Source of the DNA: Bacteroidota bacterium
Lineage (GTDB): Bacteria > Bacteroidota > Bacteroidia > Flavobacteriales > Weeksellaceae
Length of the DNA stretch: 64,000 nucleotides
Assembly (NCBI GenBank): GCA_023393915.1
Contig: JAEXBS010000072.1
Coordinates: 1 to 64,000, forward strand
Direction: 5' to 3'
The notes under the pieces are model-generated. The model was given only the letters and a program-made list of their open reading frames with translations. It was not told where the DNA came from and ran no database searches. This document shows positions 43,279-53,289 of this stretch, piece by piece. A program made the translations under genes and the position numbers. Each line of letters begins with the position of its first letter. The stretch's first letter is position 1.

Positions 43279-43866
43279 TTATTTCCGAGTTGTTGCAAAG
43301 CCGTAGAGAAATGAGCCAGAAATCTCACTTGCAATTTCAGTTGGAGTTTTCGTGGTATTGGTCATCCAATGAGGTATCTGCTCAAGGATTTCTAACAGGA
43401 GTTGAGCAAAATAATGGGGAGGGAAGAATTCTGGCAGTATGGTTTTGGGTACAAACTCATTTACTAGATCTTGTAGAAAAAATAAATAATCGTTGTAGAT
43501 CTGCTGAGTTTCTGCTCTTTCAACACGGTTCAATCTAGACCAATATTTCTGATAAATTCGAAACTCATAACGATGTTCCATTGAATTAACAATATGGAAT
43601 TCGATGAAGCGTTCAAACCTATTTATAGGGTCTCCTTCCATATTCTTTAGTTCTAAGAGCTGGTTTCTTAATCGACTAGAAACTTTCTGGCAAATCCAAA
43701 GCAGAATGTCTTTCTTTGAAGTGATATGATTGTATAAAGAAGCAGGTTTAATCCCGACCTCTTCAGCGATATCTTGCATCGAAGTTTCATTGTAACCGTT
43801 CTTAGCAAAGAGTATGAGACTCTTTTCCAGAATGGTTTCCTGTTTGGATGTTAGGTTTGCTTTCAT
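43279..43866 (-). CDS. TetR/AcrR-family transcriptional regulator
   Basis: 195 aa. Helix-turn-helix of the TetR type (about 9-55: ILEKSLILFAKNGYNETSMQ, DIAEEVGIKPASLYNHITSK), then an all-helical ligand domain ending FLYGFATT. Ligand is unknown. Its ATG overlaps the stop codon of the upstream TetR gene (TAATG), so the two are translationally coupled. Antisense to the surrounding ribosomal/RNA polymerase genes. Confidence 0.88.
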   Translation of the reverse strand: MKANLTSKQETILEKSLILFAKNGYNETSMQDIAEEVGIKPASLYNHITSKKDILLWICQKVSSRLRNQLLELKNMEGDPINRFERFIEFHIVNSMEHRYEFRIYQKYWSRLNRVERAETQQIYNDYLFFLQDLVNEFVPKTILPEFFPPHYFAQLLLEILEQIPHWMTNTTKTPTEIASEISGSFLYGFATTRK

Positions 43867-44504
43867 TACTGTCTTGCATAGCCGTTTCTTAACCGATCAC
43901 TTAATCCTGCGGCAATTTCATCGAAATTAAATGGTTTGTATTGTGCATCAAGCATTAGTGGCATTTCGTTCGCAATGAGCATAATCACAATGGAGAAAAA
44001 ATTCGGATTAAAAGAATTGGCCTTATTCTCCTCAGGGATGAGCTTCATAGCAATTTCATTGAAGTTATTAATGTACTTCTCCATTAATATCGAATATTTA
44101 TTTCCATTATGAGCGTCGGCTATTCGCCAATACCGAAGTGCGGTTTGAAAATAAGCAAAGTTATTGTAGATCAGCTCTAAATGCTGTGACAAAAGTCTAT
44201 TGAATCCTTCTAATGGCGGAGATGTGTCTTTTTGAGAGTCGGAGTAAATTCGTTCAAAATCCGTATATAGTACTTCACATAACAAAACAAGTATTTCCTC
44301 CTTATTTGCAAAAAAGTTATAAATGGCAGGTGCTGTTACTCCTAGCTTTTTCGCTAAATCTCGCATAGTGGTCTCTTTAAACCCTTTTTGGCTAAAGAGT
44401 TTAACGGCGACTTTGAGAATTTGACTTTTTTTCTTATCCTGCAGTACTGGCACGTTAAATGAGTAAGTGTTAAACTCTACCAAAGTTAGAATTTTTTTAG
44501 ACAT
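43866..44504 (-). CDS. TetR/AcrR-family transcriptional regulator
   Basis: 212 aa from ATG 44504 (MSKKILTLVEFNTYSF); an in-frame TTG at 44522 lies inside the operator. HTH at about 24-70 (ILKVAVKLFSQKGFKETTMR, DLAKKLGVTAPAIYNFFANK). The all-helical C-terminal domain has no readable ligand signature; acyl-CoA or catabolic-intermediate sensors look similar. Upstream partner of the coupled TetR gene; an AACGA-N4-TCGTT palindrome overlaps its promoter, consistent with autorepression. Confidence 0.88.
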   Translation of the reverse strand: MSKKILTLVEFNTYSFNVPVLQDKKKSQILKVAVKLFSQKGFKETTMRDLAKKLGVTAPAIYNFFANKEEILVLLCEVLYTDFERIYSDSQKDTSPPLEGFNRLLSQHLELIYNNFAYFQTALRYWRIADAHNGNKYSILMEKYINNFNEIAMKLIPEENKANSFNPNFFSIVIMLIANEMPLMLDAQYKPFNFDEIAAGLSDRLRNGYARQ

Positions 44505-44513
44505 AATTTTGCA

Positions 44514-44527
44514 AACGAACAATCGTT
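44514..44527. promoter_or_regulatory. Candidate TetR operator
   Basis: AACGAACAATCGTT: perfect 5-bp inverted arms AACGA/TCGTT with 4-nt spacer, typical of TetR half-sites. It overlaps a -7-like box (TTCGTTTG on the minus strand) 7 nt before the ATG at 44504. Confidence 0.5.
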
Positions 44528-44635
44528 AACCAATTTTTTAGGTAACCTTTTGTAAAAACTGCCTTGCAGGTGTATAGTAACATGATTTTCAGTGTAGTTT
44601 TTTTCTGAAATAATTTATGCAAATAGAAAATTTAG

Positions 44636-44643
44636 TATATTTG
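44636..44643 (+). promoter_or_regulatory. Upstream -7 box in the rpoB leader region
   Basis: TATATTTG followed by CAA. Could be a distal rpoB promoter or serve a short RNA. A TTGTTCCAAA 10-mer 9 nt downstream is repeated at 44823-44832 after the proximal promoter. Confidence 0.4.
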
Positions 44644-44768
44644 CAATAGCAATTGTTCCAAATGGACACTTGCACGAATGATGAAAAAAATAGGAAATTC
44701 TGCAAAGGGTTTCCTTTTTTTATTCCAATTGATTTGTATGAAAGCTTCTCAGCTGATGTTGTTCATAC

Positions 44769-44801
44769 TTTGGAAGTTATATAAAATATTTCTTATATTT
44801 G
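44769..44801 (+). promoter_or_regulatory. Promoter of rpoBC
   Basis: TTTG 44769-44772, 21-nt spacer, TATATTTG 44794-44801 followed by CAG. Predicts a start near 44805 and a ~300-nt untranslated leader. Confidence 0.65.
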
Positions 44802-44812
44802 CAGTCCTTTTG

Positions 44813-45028
44813 AAGTTATCCGTTGTTCCAAAAGATTTAATAATTCTAAATGAAGTGCTCTCTTTTACGTTTGTAGAAGGGATATTCGTGTATTAAGTCA
44901 ACTGACTATTGGATATATTCTTAAGAAAGTAAAAAATATTTTGCACTACTCCGTGAAAAGATATACCGGCGTTGCAGTAAGAATTCAAGAAAGATTAGGG
45001 TCTAATCACTTATTGTAACGGATAACTT
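44813..45028 (+). ncRNA. Structured rpoB leader RNA (candidate cis-regulatory element)
   Basis: AAGTTATCCGTT at 44813-44824 and AACGGATAACTT at 45017-45028 form a perfect 12-bp closing stem (plus two G-U) around ~190 nt. A nested ATTCTTA/TAAGAAT stem lies at 44917-44923/44978-44984. It begins about 8 nt after the predicted transcription start and ends 75 nt before the rpoB ATG. No family recognised. No convincing protein is encoded in this 580-nt gap. Confidence 0.5.
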
Positions 45029-45103
45029 AAGTCCTTTCTCTTTCTAATTTTTTAATATTTTTTGTAAATCAAAATATTTTTTAACCCTCTTTTAAATTAC
45101 TTT

Positions 45104-48100
45104 ATGAGTAAATCAAAAGCCGTAAAAAGCACTGAGAACACTCTTGCAAATGAAAGAGTGAATTTTACTTCAGCGAAAGGTAAAATTGTAACTCCTGACT
45201 TTCTAGATGTGCAGCTTGCTTCTTTCAAGGATTTTTTTCAGCTGGACACTCTACCTGAGGACAGATTGAATGAAGGTCTTTACAAGACATTCCAAGAAAA
45301 CTTCCCAATTACCGATTCTCGGAACCAATTCGTTTTAGAGTTTTTGGATTATCTAGTAGATTCTCCAAGGTATTCTATTGACGAATGTGTTGAGCGTGGA
45401 CTGACCTATTCTGTACCACTCAAAGCTCGTTTGAAATTGTATTGTACCGATCCAGAGCACGAAGATTTCCAAACCGTTATCCAAGATGTGTATTTAGGTC
45501 CAGTGCCTTACATGACCCCTTCAGGATCTTTTATTATCAATGGAGCTGAGCGTGTTATTGTTACACAGCTTCACCGTTCCCCTGGTGTGTTCTTTGGACA
45601 AACCTATCATGCGAATGGTACTAAACTTTACTATTCTAGAATTATTCCATTCAAAGGTTCTTGGATGGAGTTTACTACGGATATCAATAACGTAATGTAT
45701 GCGTATATTGACCGTAAGAAAAAATTACCATTAACTACCTTACTTCGTGCCATTGGTTATGAGTCCGATAAAGATATTCTTCAGATTTTTGATCTAGCTG
45801 AAGAGGTAAAAGTAAGCAAGGCAGCACTTAAAAAAGTAGAAGGTAGAACTCTTGCCGCTCGTGTACTTAATACATGGTTTGAAGACTTTGTTGATGAAGA
45901 TACGGGAGAGGTGGTTTCAATTGAAAGAAATGAAATTATTCTTGAGAGAGAAACCGTATTAGAGAAAGAACATATTGATATTATTCTTGAAGCTGGGGTT
46001 AAAACGATACTAGTTCATAAAGAAAATTCGAATGAGTTTTCTATTATTCAGAATACACTTCAGAAAGACCCTACAAACTCTGAGAAGGAAGCGGTAGAAT
46101 ATATTTATCGTCAACTTCGTAATGCAGAACCGCCAGATGAGGAAACGGCTCGTGGAATTATAGAGAAACTTTTCTTCTCTGAGCAGCGTTATTCTCTTGG
46201 TGAAGTAGGACGTTATCGTTTGAATAAAAAATTAAACCTTAATATTTCTGAAGACACAGAAGTATTAACGCGTGAAGATATCATCGCAATTGTTCGTCAC
46301 TTGATTGAACTAGCTAACTCTAAAACAGAAGTAGACGATATCGACCACTTATCTAACCGTCGTATCAAGACGGTTGGTGAACAGCTTGCAGGACAGTTCG
46401 GGGTTGGATTATCCCGTATTGCAAGAACCATTCGTGAGCGTATGAATGTTCGTGACAACGAAATTTTTACACCTGTAGATTTGGTTAACGCCAAAACATT
46501 AACCTCTGTAATTAACTCTTTCTTCGGAACCAACCAGCTTTCTCAGTTCATGGACCAAACCAATCCACTTTCTGAGATTACGCACAAGAGAAGACTTTCG
46601 GCTTTAGGGCCTGGTGGTCTTTCAAGAGAAAGAGCCGGGTTTGAGGTTCGTGACGTTCACCATACCCACTACGGAAGAATTTGTCCAATTGAAACTCCAG
46701 AAGGACCAAACATCGGTTTGATCTCTTCTTTAGGTATCTATGCTAAGATCAATTCACTAGGGTTTATTGAAACACCTTACCGTAAAGTAGAAGGGGGTAA
46801 AGTAGACTTGAAAAGCGAACCGATCTATTTAAATGCTGAGGATGAAGAAGACAAAGTGATTGCTCAGGCTAATGTTGACCTTAAAGAGGATGGGACGTTA
46901 GATACAGATCGTGTAATCGCTCGTTTGGATGGAGATTATCCTGTAGTTGAACCTAATGAAGTACACTTAATTGATGTAGCTCCAAACCAGATTTCTGGTA
47001 TTTCTGCATCACTTATTCCTTTCCTTGAGCACGATGATGCGAACCGTGCCTTAATGGGATCGAATATGATGCGTCAAGCCGTTCCATTATTAAGACCAGA
47101 AGCTCCTGTAGTAGGTACAGGTTTAGAGAAGCAAGTAGCTAAAGATTCTCGCATTTTGATTAATGCAGAAGGAACTGGTGTTGTTGAATACGTTGATGCT
47201 GATAAGATCATTATTCGCTACGATCGTAGTGAAAATGAAGATCTAGTTAGCTTCGATTCTGCAACTAAAACTTACAACTTAACGAAGTTTAGAAAAACCA
47301 ACCAGAGTACAACCATTACTTTAAGACCAAACGTTCGCGTAGGTGATAAAGTAGAAAAAGGACAAGTTCTTTGCGATGGGTATGCGACCGAAAACGGTGA
47401 ACTTGCTTTAGGACGTAACTTGACTGTAGCTTTCATGCCATGGAAAGGATACAACTTCGAGGATGCTATTGTGATTAATGAAAAAGTGGTTCGTGAGGAC
47501 TGGTTTACTTCAATTCACGTTGATGAGTATACTTTAGAAGTGAGAGATACCAAACTTGGAATGGAAGAATTGACTGCGGATATTCCTAACGTATCTGAGG
47601 AGGCTACTAAAGATCTTGATGAGAACGGTATGATCCGTATTGGAGCTGAGGTGAAGCCTGGAGATATTATGATTGGGAAGATTACGCCAAAAGGAGAGTC
47701 TGATCCAACACCAGAAGAAAAACTTTTACGTGCGATTTTTGGTGATAAAGCAGGTGACGTTAAAGACGCTTCCTTAAAAGCTGATTCTTCTTTAAGAGGA
47801 GTAGTTATTAATAAGAAACTTTTCTCACGTAATATTAAAGATAAGAAGAAAAGAGCGGAAGAGAAACTCAAGCTTCAAGAGATTGAAAATAGCTACAAAG
47901 AAAAATTTGATGAGCTTAGAAATACGCTTATTGAAAAATTAGCTACTCTAGTTAATGGAAAAACTTCTCAGGGAGTGAATAACGACCTAAGTGAGGAGAT
48001 TATCTCAAAAGGAGTTAAATTCACTACAAAACTTCTACAAAGTGTTGAGGATTATGTGAACGTTAGCGGAGCTGATTGGACGGTTGATCAAGACAAAAAT

Positions 48101-48940
48101 GAACTCATTAAGCAGCTTATTCATAACTATAAGATTAAGTTTAATGATATCACTGGGATAAAGAATCGTGAGAAGTTTGCGATTTCTATTGGAGATGAAC
48201 TTCCTGCAGGAATCATGAAATTGGCTAAAGTATATATTGCCAAGAAGAGAAAACTCAACGTTGGGGACAAAATGGCTGGTCGTCACGGAAATAAAGGTAT
48301 TGTCTCTCGAATTGTAAGAGAGGAAGATATGCCTTTCCTTGAAGACGGTACACCAGTTGACATTGTTCTTAACCCACTTGGGGTACCTTCACGTATGAAT
48401 ATTGGACAGATTTACGAAACTGTTCTAGGATGGGCAGGTAAAAAATTAGGACTTAAGTTTGCAACTCCAATTTTCGATGGGGCATCCCTAGAAGACATTA
48501 CGGAGTACACTGATAAGGCCGGCTTACCAGCTTACGGAAACACCTACTTATACGACGGAGGTACAGGAGAGCGTTTTACACAGCCTGCTACAGTGGGTGT
48601 GATTTACATGTTGAAGCTTGGACACATGGTGGATGATAAAATGCATGCTCGTTCTATTGGACCGTACTCTCTAATTACGCAACAACCGCTTGGTGGTAAA
48701 GCGCAGTTTGGAGGTCAACGTTTCGGAGAGATGGAGGTTTGGGCATTAGAGGCCTTTGGTGCATCGAATATCCTTCGTGAGATTCTTACAGTAAAGTCGG
48801 ATGACGTTATTGGTAGAGCAAAAACATACGAAGCGATTGCAAAAGGTGAGGCGATGCCAGAACCAGGAATTCCGGAGTCTTTCAATGTATTACTACATGA
48901 ATTACAAGGTCTAGGACTGGATGTAAGACTGGAAGAATAA
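45104..48940 (+). CDS. rpoB: DNA-directed RNA polymerase subunit beta
   Basis: 1278 aa. Rifampicin-pocket region FFGTNQLSQFMDQTNPLSEITHKRRLSALG is of the sensitive type; PYRKVEGG and the catalytic-side GYNFEDAIVINE, KPGDIMIGKITPKGE and GDKMAGRHGNKGIVS are intact. A long charged, coiled-coil-like insertion (about 905-1010) is typical of Bacteroidota beta. Own promoter and leader; rpoC follows 61 nt later. Confidence 0.98.
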   Translation: MSKSKAVKSTENTLANERVNFTSAKGKIVTPDFLDVQLASFKDFFQLDTLPEDRLNEGLYKTFQENFPITDSRNQFVLEFLDYLVDSPRYSIDECVERGLTYSVPLKARLKLYCTDPEHEDFQTVIQDVYLGPVPYMTPSGSFIINGAERVIVTQLHRSPGVFFGQTYHANGTKLYYSRIIPFKGSWMEFTTDINNVMYAYIDRKKKLPLTTLLRAIGYESDKDILQIFDLAEEVKVSKAALKKVEGRTLAARVLNTWFEDFVDEDTGEVVSIERNEIILERETVLEKEHIDIILEAGVKTILVHKENSNEFSIIQNTLQKDPTNSEKEAVEYIYRQLRNAEPPDEETARGIIEKLFFSEQRYSLGEVGRYRLNKKLNLNISEDTEVLTREDIIAIVRHLIELANSKTEVDDIDHLSNRRIKTVGEQLAGQFGVGLSRIARTIRERMNVRDNEIFTPVDLVNAKTLTSVINSFFGTNQLSQFMDQTNPLSEITHKRRLSALGPGGLSRERAGFEVRDVHHTHYGRICPIETPEGPNIGLISSLGIYAKINSLGFIETPYRKVEGGKVDLKSEPIYLNAEDEEDKVIAQANVDLKEDGTLDTDRVIARLDGDYPVVEPNEVHLIDVAPNQISGISASLIPFLEHDDANRALMGSNMMRQAVPLLRPEAPVVGTGLEKQVAKDSRILINAEGTGVVEYVDADKIIIRYDRSENEDLVSFDSATKTYNLTKFRKTNQSTTITLRPNVRVGDKVEKGQVLCDGYATENGELALGRNLTVAFMPWKGYNFEDAIVINEKVVREDWFTSIHVDEYTLEVRDTKLGMEELTADIPNVSEEATKDLDENGMIRIGAEVKPGDIMIGKITPKGESDPTPEEKLLRAIFGDKAGDVKDASLKADSSLRGVVINKKLFSRNIKDKKKRAEEKLKLQEIENSYKEKFDELRNTLIEKLATLVNGKTSQGVNNDLSEEIISKGVKFTTKLLQSVEDYVNVSGADWTVDQDKNELIKQLIHNYKIKFNDITGIKNREKFAISIGDELPAGIMKLAKVYIAKKRKLNVGDKMAGRHGNKGIVSRIVREEDMPFLEDGTPVDIVLNPLGVPSRMNIGQIYETVLGWAGKKLGLKFATPIFDGASLEDITEYTDKAGLPAYGNTYLYDGGTGERFTQPATVGVIYMLKLGHMVDDKMHARSIGPYSLITQQPLGGKAQFGGQRFGEMEVWALEAFGASNILREILTVKSDDVIGRAKTYEAIAKGEAMPEPGIPESFNVLLHELQGLGLDVRLEE

Positions 48941-49001
48941 TTTTAAATAATAGGGTGAGTCCCCAGTTTAAAATTAAAATCTAAAATCTAAAATCGAACA
49001 A

Positions 49002-52000
49002 ATGTCAAATAAAAATAAATCAAGCAGATTTAGTAAAATAACCATTGGTCTGGCTTCACCTGAATCAATCCTCCAAGAATCAAGAGGTGAGATTTTAAAG
49101 CCAGAAACCATTAACTACCGTACCCACAAGCCGGAACGTGACGGACTTTTTTGTGAGAAAATTTTCGGTCCAATTAAGGATTACGAATGTGCCTGTGGTA
49201 AATACAAGAGAATCCGATACAAAGGGATTGTCTGTGACCGATGCGGTGTAGAGGTAACAGAGAAGAAAGTTCGTAGAGAGCGAATTGGACACATTAACCT
49301 AGTTGTGCCTGTAGCACACATTTGGTACTTCCGTTCACTTCCGAACAAAATCGGTTATCTTTTAGGACTTCCGTCTAAAAAGCTAGACATGATTATCTAT
49401 TACGAACGATATGTCGTAATTCAACAAGGTATAGCTAAAAAAGCAGACGGATCAGACTTTGATGACAAAGAATTTTTAACAGAAGAAGAATATCTTGATA
49501 TTTTAGAAACACTTCCAGTTGAAAATCAGTATTTGGATGATTCAGATCCGAATAAATTCATTGCAAAAATGGGAGCGGAAGCGGTAGAAGAACTTCTGAA
49601 AAGAATTGATCTTGATGCGCTTTCATTTGATCTACGTCACAAAGCCCATAATGAAGGATCTAAACAAAGAAGAACTGAGGCACTTAAGAGATTGAATGTA
49701 GTAGAAGCACTTAGAGGAGCTAATACTCGTATGATCAATCGTGCAGAATGGATGGTAATGAGAGTCCTTCCAGTTATTCCACCTGAGTTACGTCCGTTAG
49801 TTCCATTGGATGGGGGTAGATTTGCAACTTCCGACTTAAACGATTTATATCGTCGTGTAATTATTCGTAACAATCGTCTAAAAAGACTTCTAGAGATTAA
49901 AGCTCCAGAAGTGATTTTACGAAATGAAAAAAGGATGCTGCAAGAAGCAGTAGATTCCCTCTTTGATAATACAAGAAAATCTTCTGCAGTTAAATCGGAA
50001 TCCAACCGTCCATTGAAATCTCTTTCAGATTCCTTAAAAGGAAAGCAAGGTCGTTTCCGTCAGAACCTTCTTGGTAAACGTGTAGATTACTCCGCACGTT
50101 CAGTAATCGTCGTAGGTCCAAACCTACAGCTTCATGAATGTGGTCTTCCAAAAGATATGGCTGCTGAACTTTATAAACCGTTCATTATCCGTAAGCTTAT
50201 TGAAAGAGGTATTGTAAAGACTGTAAAATCGGCAAAACGGATTATTGATCGTAAAGAGCCTGTTGTTTATGATATTTTGGAAAATGTGATGAAAGGTCAC
50301 CCGGTATTACTAAACCGTGCGCCAACTCTTCACCGTTTGGGTATCCAAGCGTTCCAGCCAAAAATGATCGAAGGAAAAGCGATTCAGCTTCACCCACTAG
50401 TAACTACGGCATTTAACGCGGATTTTGATGGTGACCAGATGGCTGTTCACCTTCCATTAGGCCCTGAAGCAATTTTAGAAGCGCAGCTTTTAATGTTAGG
50501 ATCTCAGAACGTACTTAACCCTGCGAACGGATCTCCAATTACGGTTCCATCACAGGATATGGTACTCGGACTGTACTTTATGACCAAAGAAGCGCACTCC
50601 ACAGATGAGAAGCCTGTTAAAGGGGAAGGACTTGCTTTTTACTCTCCAGAAGAGGCAGAGATCGCTTTTAACGAAAGAAAAGTATCTCTGAATGCTAAAG
50701 TAAAATGCCGTCTTCCAATTAAAGAAGATGGAGAGCTTGTTACAAGATTAATCGAAACAACTGTAGGTAGAATTCTCTTCAATAATATAGTTCCTGAGAT
50801 TGTAGGTTTTGTAAATGAACTCCTTACTAAGAAATCACTTAGAAATGTTATCGGGCGCATTTTAGATGAGACCGATTTCCCTACCACAGTGAAGTTCCTA
50901 GATGATATGAAAGATCTTGGATATGCAAATGCATTTAAAGGAGGTCTTTCTTTCTCTCTTGGTGATATTGTAATTCCACAAGAGAAGAAAACAATGATTG
51001 CTCAAGCAGTAGAAAACGTTGATGAAATTAAGGCCAATTATAACATGGGTCTTATCACAGATACGGAGCGTTATAATCAGGTTATTGACGTTTGGACCAA
51101 CACTAATGCGGGTCTTACTGAAATGATTATGAGTCGTATGAAGAGTGATCAGGGTGGATTTAACTCTGTTTACATGATGCTTGATTCTGGAGCAAGGGGA
51201 TCAAAAGAACAGATCCGTCAGCTTTCGGGGATGAGAGGTCTAATGGCAAAGCCGCAAAAAGCGGGATCAACTGGAGCCGAGATTATTGAAAACCCGATTA
51301 TTGCAAACTTTAAGGAGGGATTATCCATTCTTGAATACTTTATTTCTACTCACGGGGCTCGTAAGGGTCTTGCGGATACGGCACTTAAAACGGCTGATGC
51401 GGGGTACTTAACTCGTAGATTAGTGGATGTTGCACAGGATGTTATCGTAACAGAAGACGATTGTGGAACGCTACGTGGAACAGAAGTGTCTGCACTTAAG
51501 AAGAACGACGAAATTGTTGAGAGAATCTCCGAGAGAGTATTAGGTAGAGTATCACTTCACGATGTTTATCATCCTGAAACGGATGAACTAATCATCAACG
51601 CAGATGAAATCATTACAGAACCTATTGCAAAAGCTATAGAAGCTGCAGGAATTGAAGCGGTAGAGGTTCGTTCTCCTCTTACTTGTGAAGCTAAAAGAGG
51701 TATCTGTGCGAAATGTTATGGTAGAAACCTAGCCACTGGTAAAGCGATCCATATGGGAGAAGCTGTTGGAGTTATTGCTGCACAGTCGATTGGAGAGCCA
51801 GGAACTCAGTTAACCTTAAGAACCTTCCACCAAGGGGGTACTGCAGGAAACGTTTCTGAAAACCCTTCCATTGTTGCTAAGAGAGATGGTATTGTAGAAA
51901 TGGATGAAGTGAGAACAGTTGTTTCTGAAGATGAATTCGGAGTGAAACAGGATGTGGTCGTTTCTCGTTCTACAGAATTCCGTTTGGTTGCTGATAACGC

Positions 52001-53267
52001 GCAAAGAACACCTCTAATGGTAGCGAACCTGCCATATGGTGCTTCCTTATCTGTGAAGCCAGGGGATAAAGTGAAAAAAGGTGACATTATTGCAAAATGG
52101 GATCCGTACAACGCTGTAATTATTGCAGAGTCTGCTGGTAAGGTAGAATACGAAGATATTATTCAAGGGGTGTCTTATCAATTAGAGATTGACGAACAAA
52201 CCGGTTTTGAAGAAAAAGTAATTTCCGAATCAAGAAATAAGAAAGCGGTACCAACCCTTCGTGTTGTAGATGTTTCTGGAGATGAACTTAAATCTTATAA
52301 CCTTCCGGTGGGTGCCCACCTTATGGTAAATGACGGTGAGAAGATTAGATCTGGAAAAGTCTTAATCAAGATTCCAAGAAAATCTGCAAAAGCAGGGGAT
52401 ATTACCGGGGGTCTTCCTAGGGTTACCGAACTATTTGAAGCAAGAAATCCTTCCAATCCAGCTGTTGTAACAGAGATTGATGGGGTAGTTTCTTACGGTA
52501 AAATCAAGAGAGGAAACCGAGAATTGATCGTAGAGGCAAAAACAGGTGAAAAGAGAATTTATCTAGTAAAACTCTCTAACCAGATTTTAGTACAGGAGAA
52601 CGACTTTGTTTATGCAGGTTCTCCACTATCTGATGGTTCTGTAACTCCAGACGATATTCTAAAAATCAAAGGTCCAACTGCGGTACAAGAATATCTTGTG
52701 AATGAAATCCAGGAGGTTTATCGACTTCAAGGGGTGAAAATTGACGATAAGCACTTTGAAATCATCGTAAGACAGATGATGACCAAAGTTGAAATTGTTG
52801 ACGGTGGAGACACTCAGTTCCTTGAAGGTGCTTTAGAGCATAAGTATGATTTCTTAGAAGAGAACAACCGCATCTTTGGTATGAAGGTAGTAACAGAAGC
52901 GGGAGACTCGAAAGAGTTCAAACCTGGTCAAATGATTACTGCTCGAGAACTTCGTGATGAGAACTCTAAGCTGAAGCGTGAAGATTTATCTCTAGTTGAG
53001 GTAAGAGAAGCTTTACCTGCTACAGCCGTTCCAGTACTACAAGGGATTACTCGTGCAGCACTTCAAACCAAATCGTTTATGTCGGCGGCTTCCTTCCAGG
53101 AAACAACCAAAGTTCTTAATGAGGCTGCGGTTTCTGGAAAAGTAGACGAGCTAAACGGACTGAAAGAGAATGTTATCGTTGGTCACCGCATCCCAGCAGG
53201 TACTGGACTAAAAGAATACCAAAACGTGATCGTAGGTTCTAAGAAAGAATTCGAAGATTTAAATTAA
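49002..53267 (+). CDS. rpoC: DNA-directed RNA polymerase subunit beta'
   Basis: 1421 aa. N-terminal zinc site CACGKYKRIRYKGIVCDRCG, active-site NADFDGDQMAVH (Mg-binding aspartates), second zinc region around CEAKRGICAKCYGRN, and trigger-loop/bridge-helix region (GSTGAEIIENP, FFISTHGARKGLADTAL-like). Length is normal for the phylum. Second gene of the rpoBC operon. Confidence 0.98.
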   Translation: MSNKNKSSRFSKITIGLASPESILQESRGEILKPETINYRTHKPERDGLFCEKIFGPIKDYECACGKYKRIRYKGIVCDRCGVEVTEKKVRRERIGHINLVVPVAHIWYFRSLPNKIGYLLGLPSKKLDMIIYYERYVVIQQGIAKKADGSDFDDKEFLTEEEYLDILETLPVENQYLDDSDPNKFIAKMGAEAVEELLKRIDLDALSFDLRHKAHNEGSKQRRTEALKRLNVVEALRGANTRMINRAEWMVMRVLPVIPPELRPLVPLDGGRFATSDLNDLYRRVIIRNNRLKRLLEIKAPEVILRNEKRMLQEAVDSLFDNTRKSSAVKSESNRPLKSLSDSLKGKQGRFRQNLLGKRVDYSARSVIVVGPNLQLHECGLPKDMAAELYKPFIIRKLIERGIVKTVKSAKRIIDRKEPVVYDILENVMKGHPVLLNRAPTLHRLGIQAFQPKMIEGKAIQLHPLVTTAFNADFDGDQMAVHLPLGPEAILEAQLLMLGSQNVLNPANGSPITVPSQDMVLGLYFMTKEAHSTDEKPVKGEGLAFYSPEEAEIAFNERKVSLNAKVKCRLPIKEDGELVTRLIETTVGRILFNNIVPEIVGFVNELLTKKSLRNVIGRILDETDFPTTVKFLDDMKDLGYANAFKGGLSFSLGDIVIPQEKKTMIAQAVENVDEIKANYNMGLITDTERYNQVIDVWTNTNAGLTEMIMSRMKSDQGGFNSVYMMLDSGARGSKEQIRQLSGMRGLMAKPQKAGSTGAEIIENPIIANFKEGLSILEYFISTHGARKGLADTALKTADAGYLTRRLVDVAQDVIVTEDDCGTLRGTEVSALKKNDEIVERISERVLGRVSLHDVYHPETDELIINADEIITEPIAKAIEAAGIEAVEVRSPLTCEAKRGICAKCYGRNLATGKAIHMGEAVGVIAAQSIGEPGTQLTLRTFHQGGTAGNVSENPSIVAKRDGIVEMDEVRTVVSEDEFGVKQDVVVSRSTEFRLVADNAQRTPLMVANLPYGASLSVKPGDKVKKGDIIAKWDPYNAVIIAESAGKVEYEDIIQGVSYQLEIDEQTGFEEKVISESRNKKAVPTLRVVDVSGDELKSYNLPVGAHLMVNDGEKIRSGKVLIKIPRKSAKAGDITGGLPRVTELFEARNPSNPAVVTEIDGVVSYGKIKRGNRELIVEAKTGEKRIYLVKLSNQILVQENDFVYAGSPLSDGSVTPDDILKIKGPTAVQEYLVNEIQEVYRLQGVKIDDKHFEIIVRQMMTKVEIVDGGDTQFLEGALEHKYDFLEENNRIFGMKVVTEAGDSKEFKPGQMITARELRDENSKLKREDLSLVEVREALPATAVPVLQGITRAALQTKSFMSAASFQETTKVLNEAAVSGKVDELNGLKENVIVGHRIPAGTGLKEYQNVIVGSKKEFEDLN

Positions 53268-53289
53268 AATTAATCAAATTCAAGTTTCG

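Noticed and set aside
44678..44896. 72-codon plus-strand ORF in the rpoB leader
   Set aside because: It runs through the rpoB promoter and the start of the structured leader, and shows hydrophobic AT-driven composition with no family pattern.
47515..47871. 118-codon minus-strand ORF opposite rpoB
   Set aside because: A Ser/Phe/Leu-rich shadow of a conserved rpoB region with no start signals.
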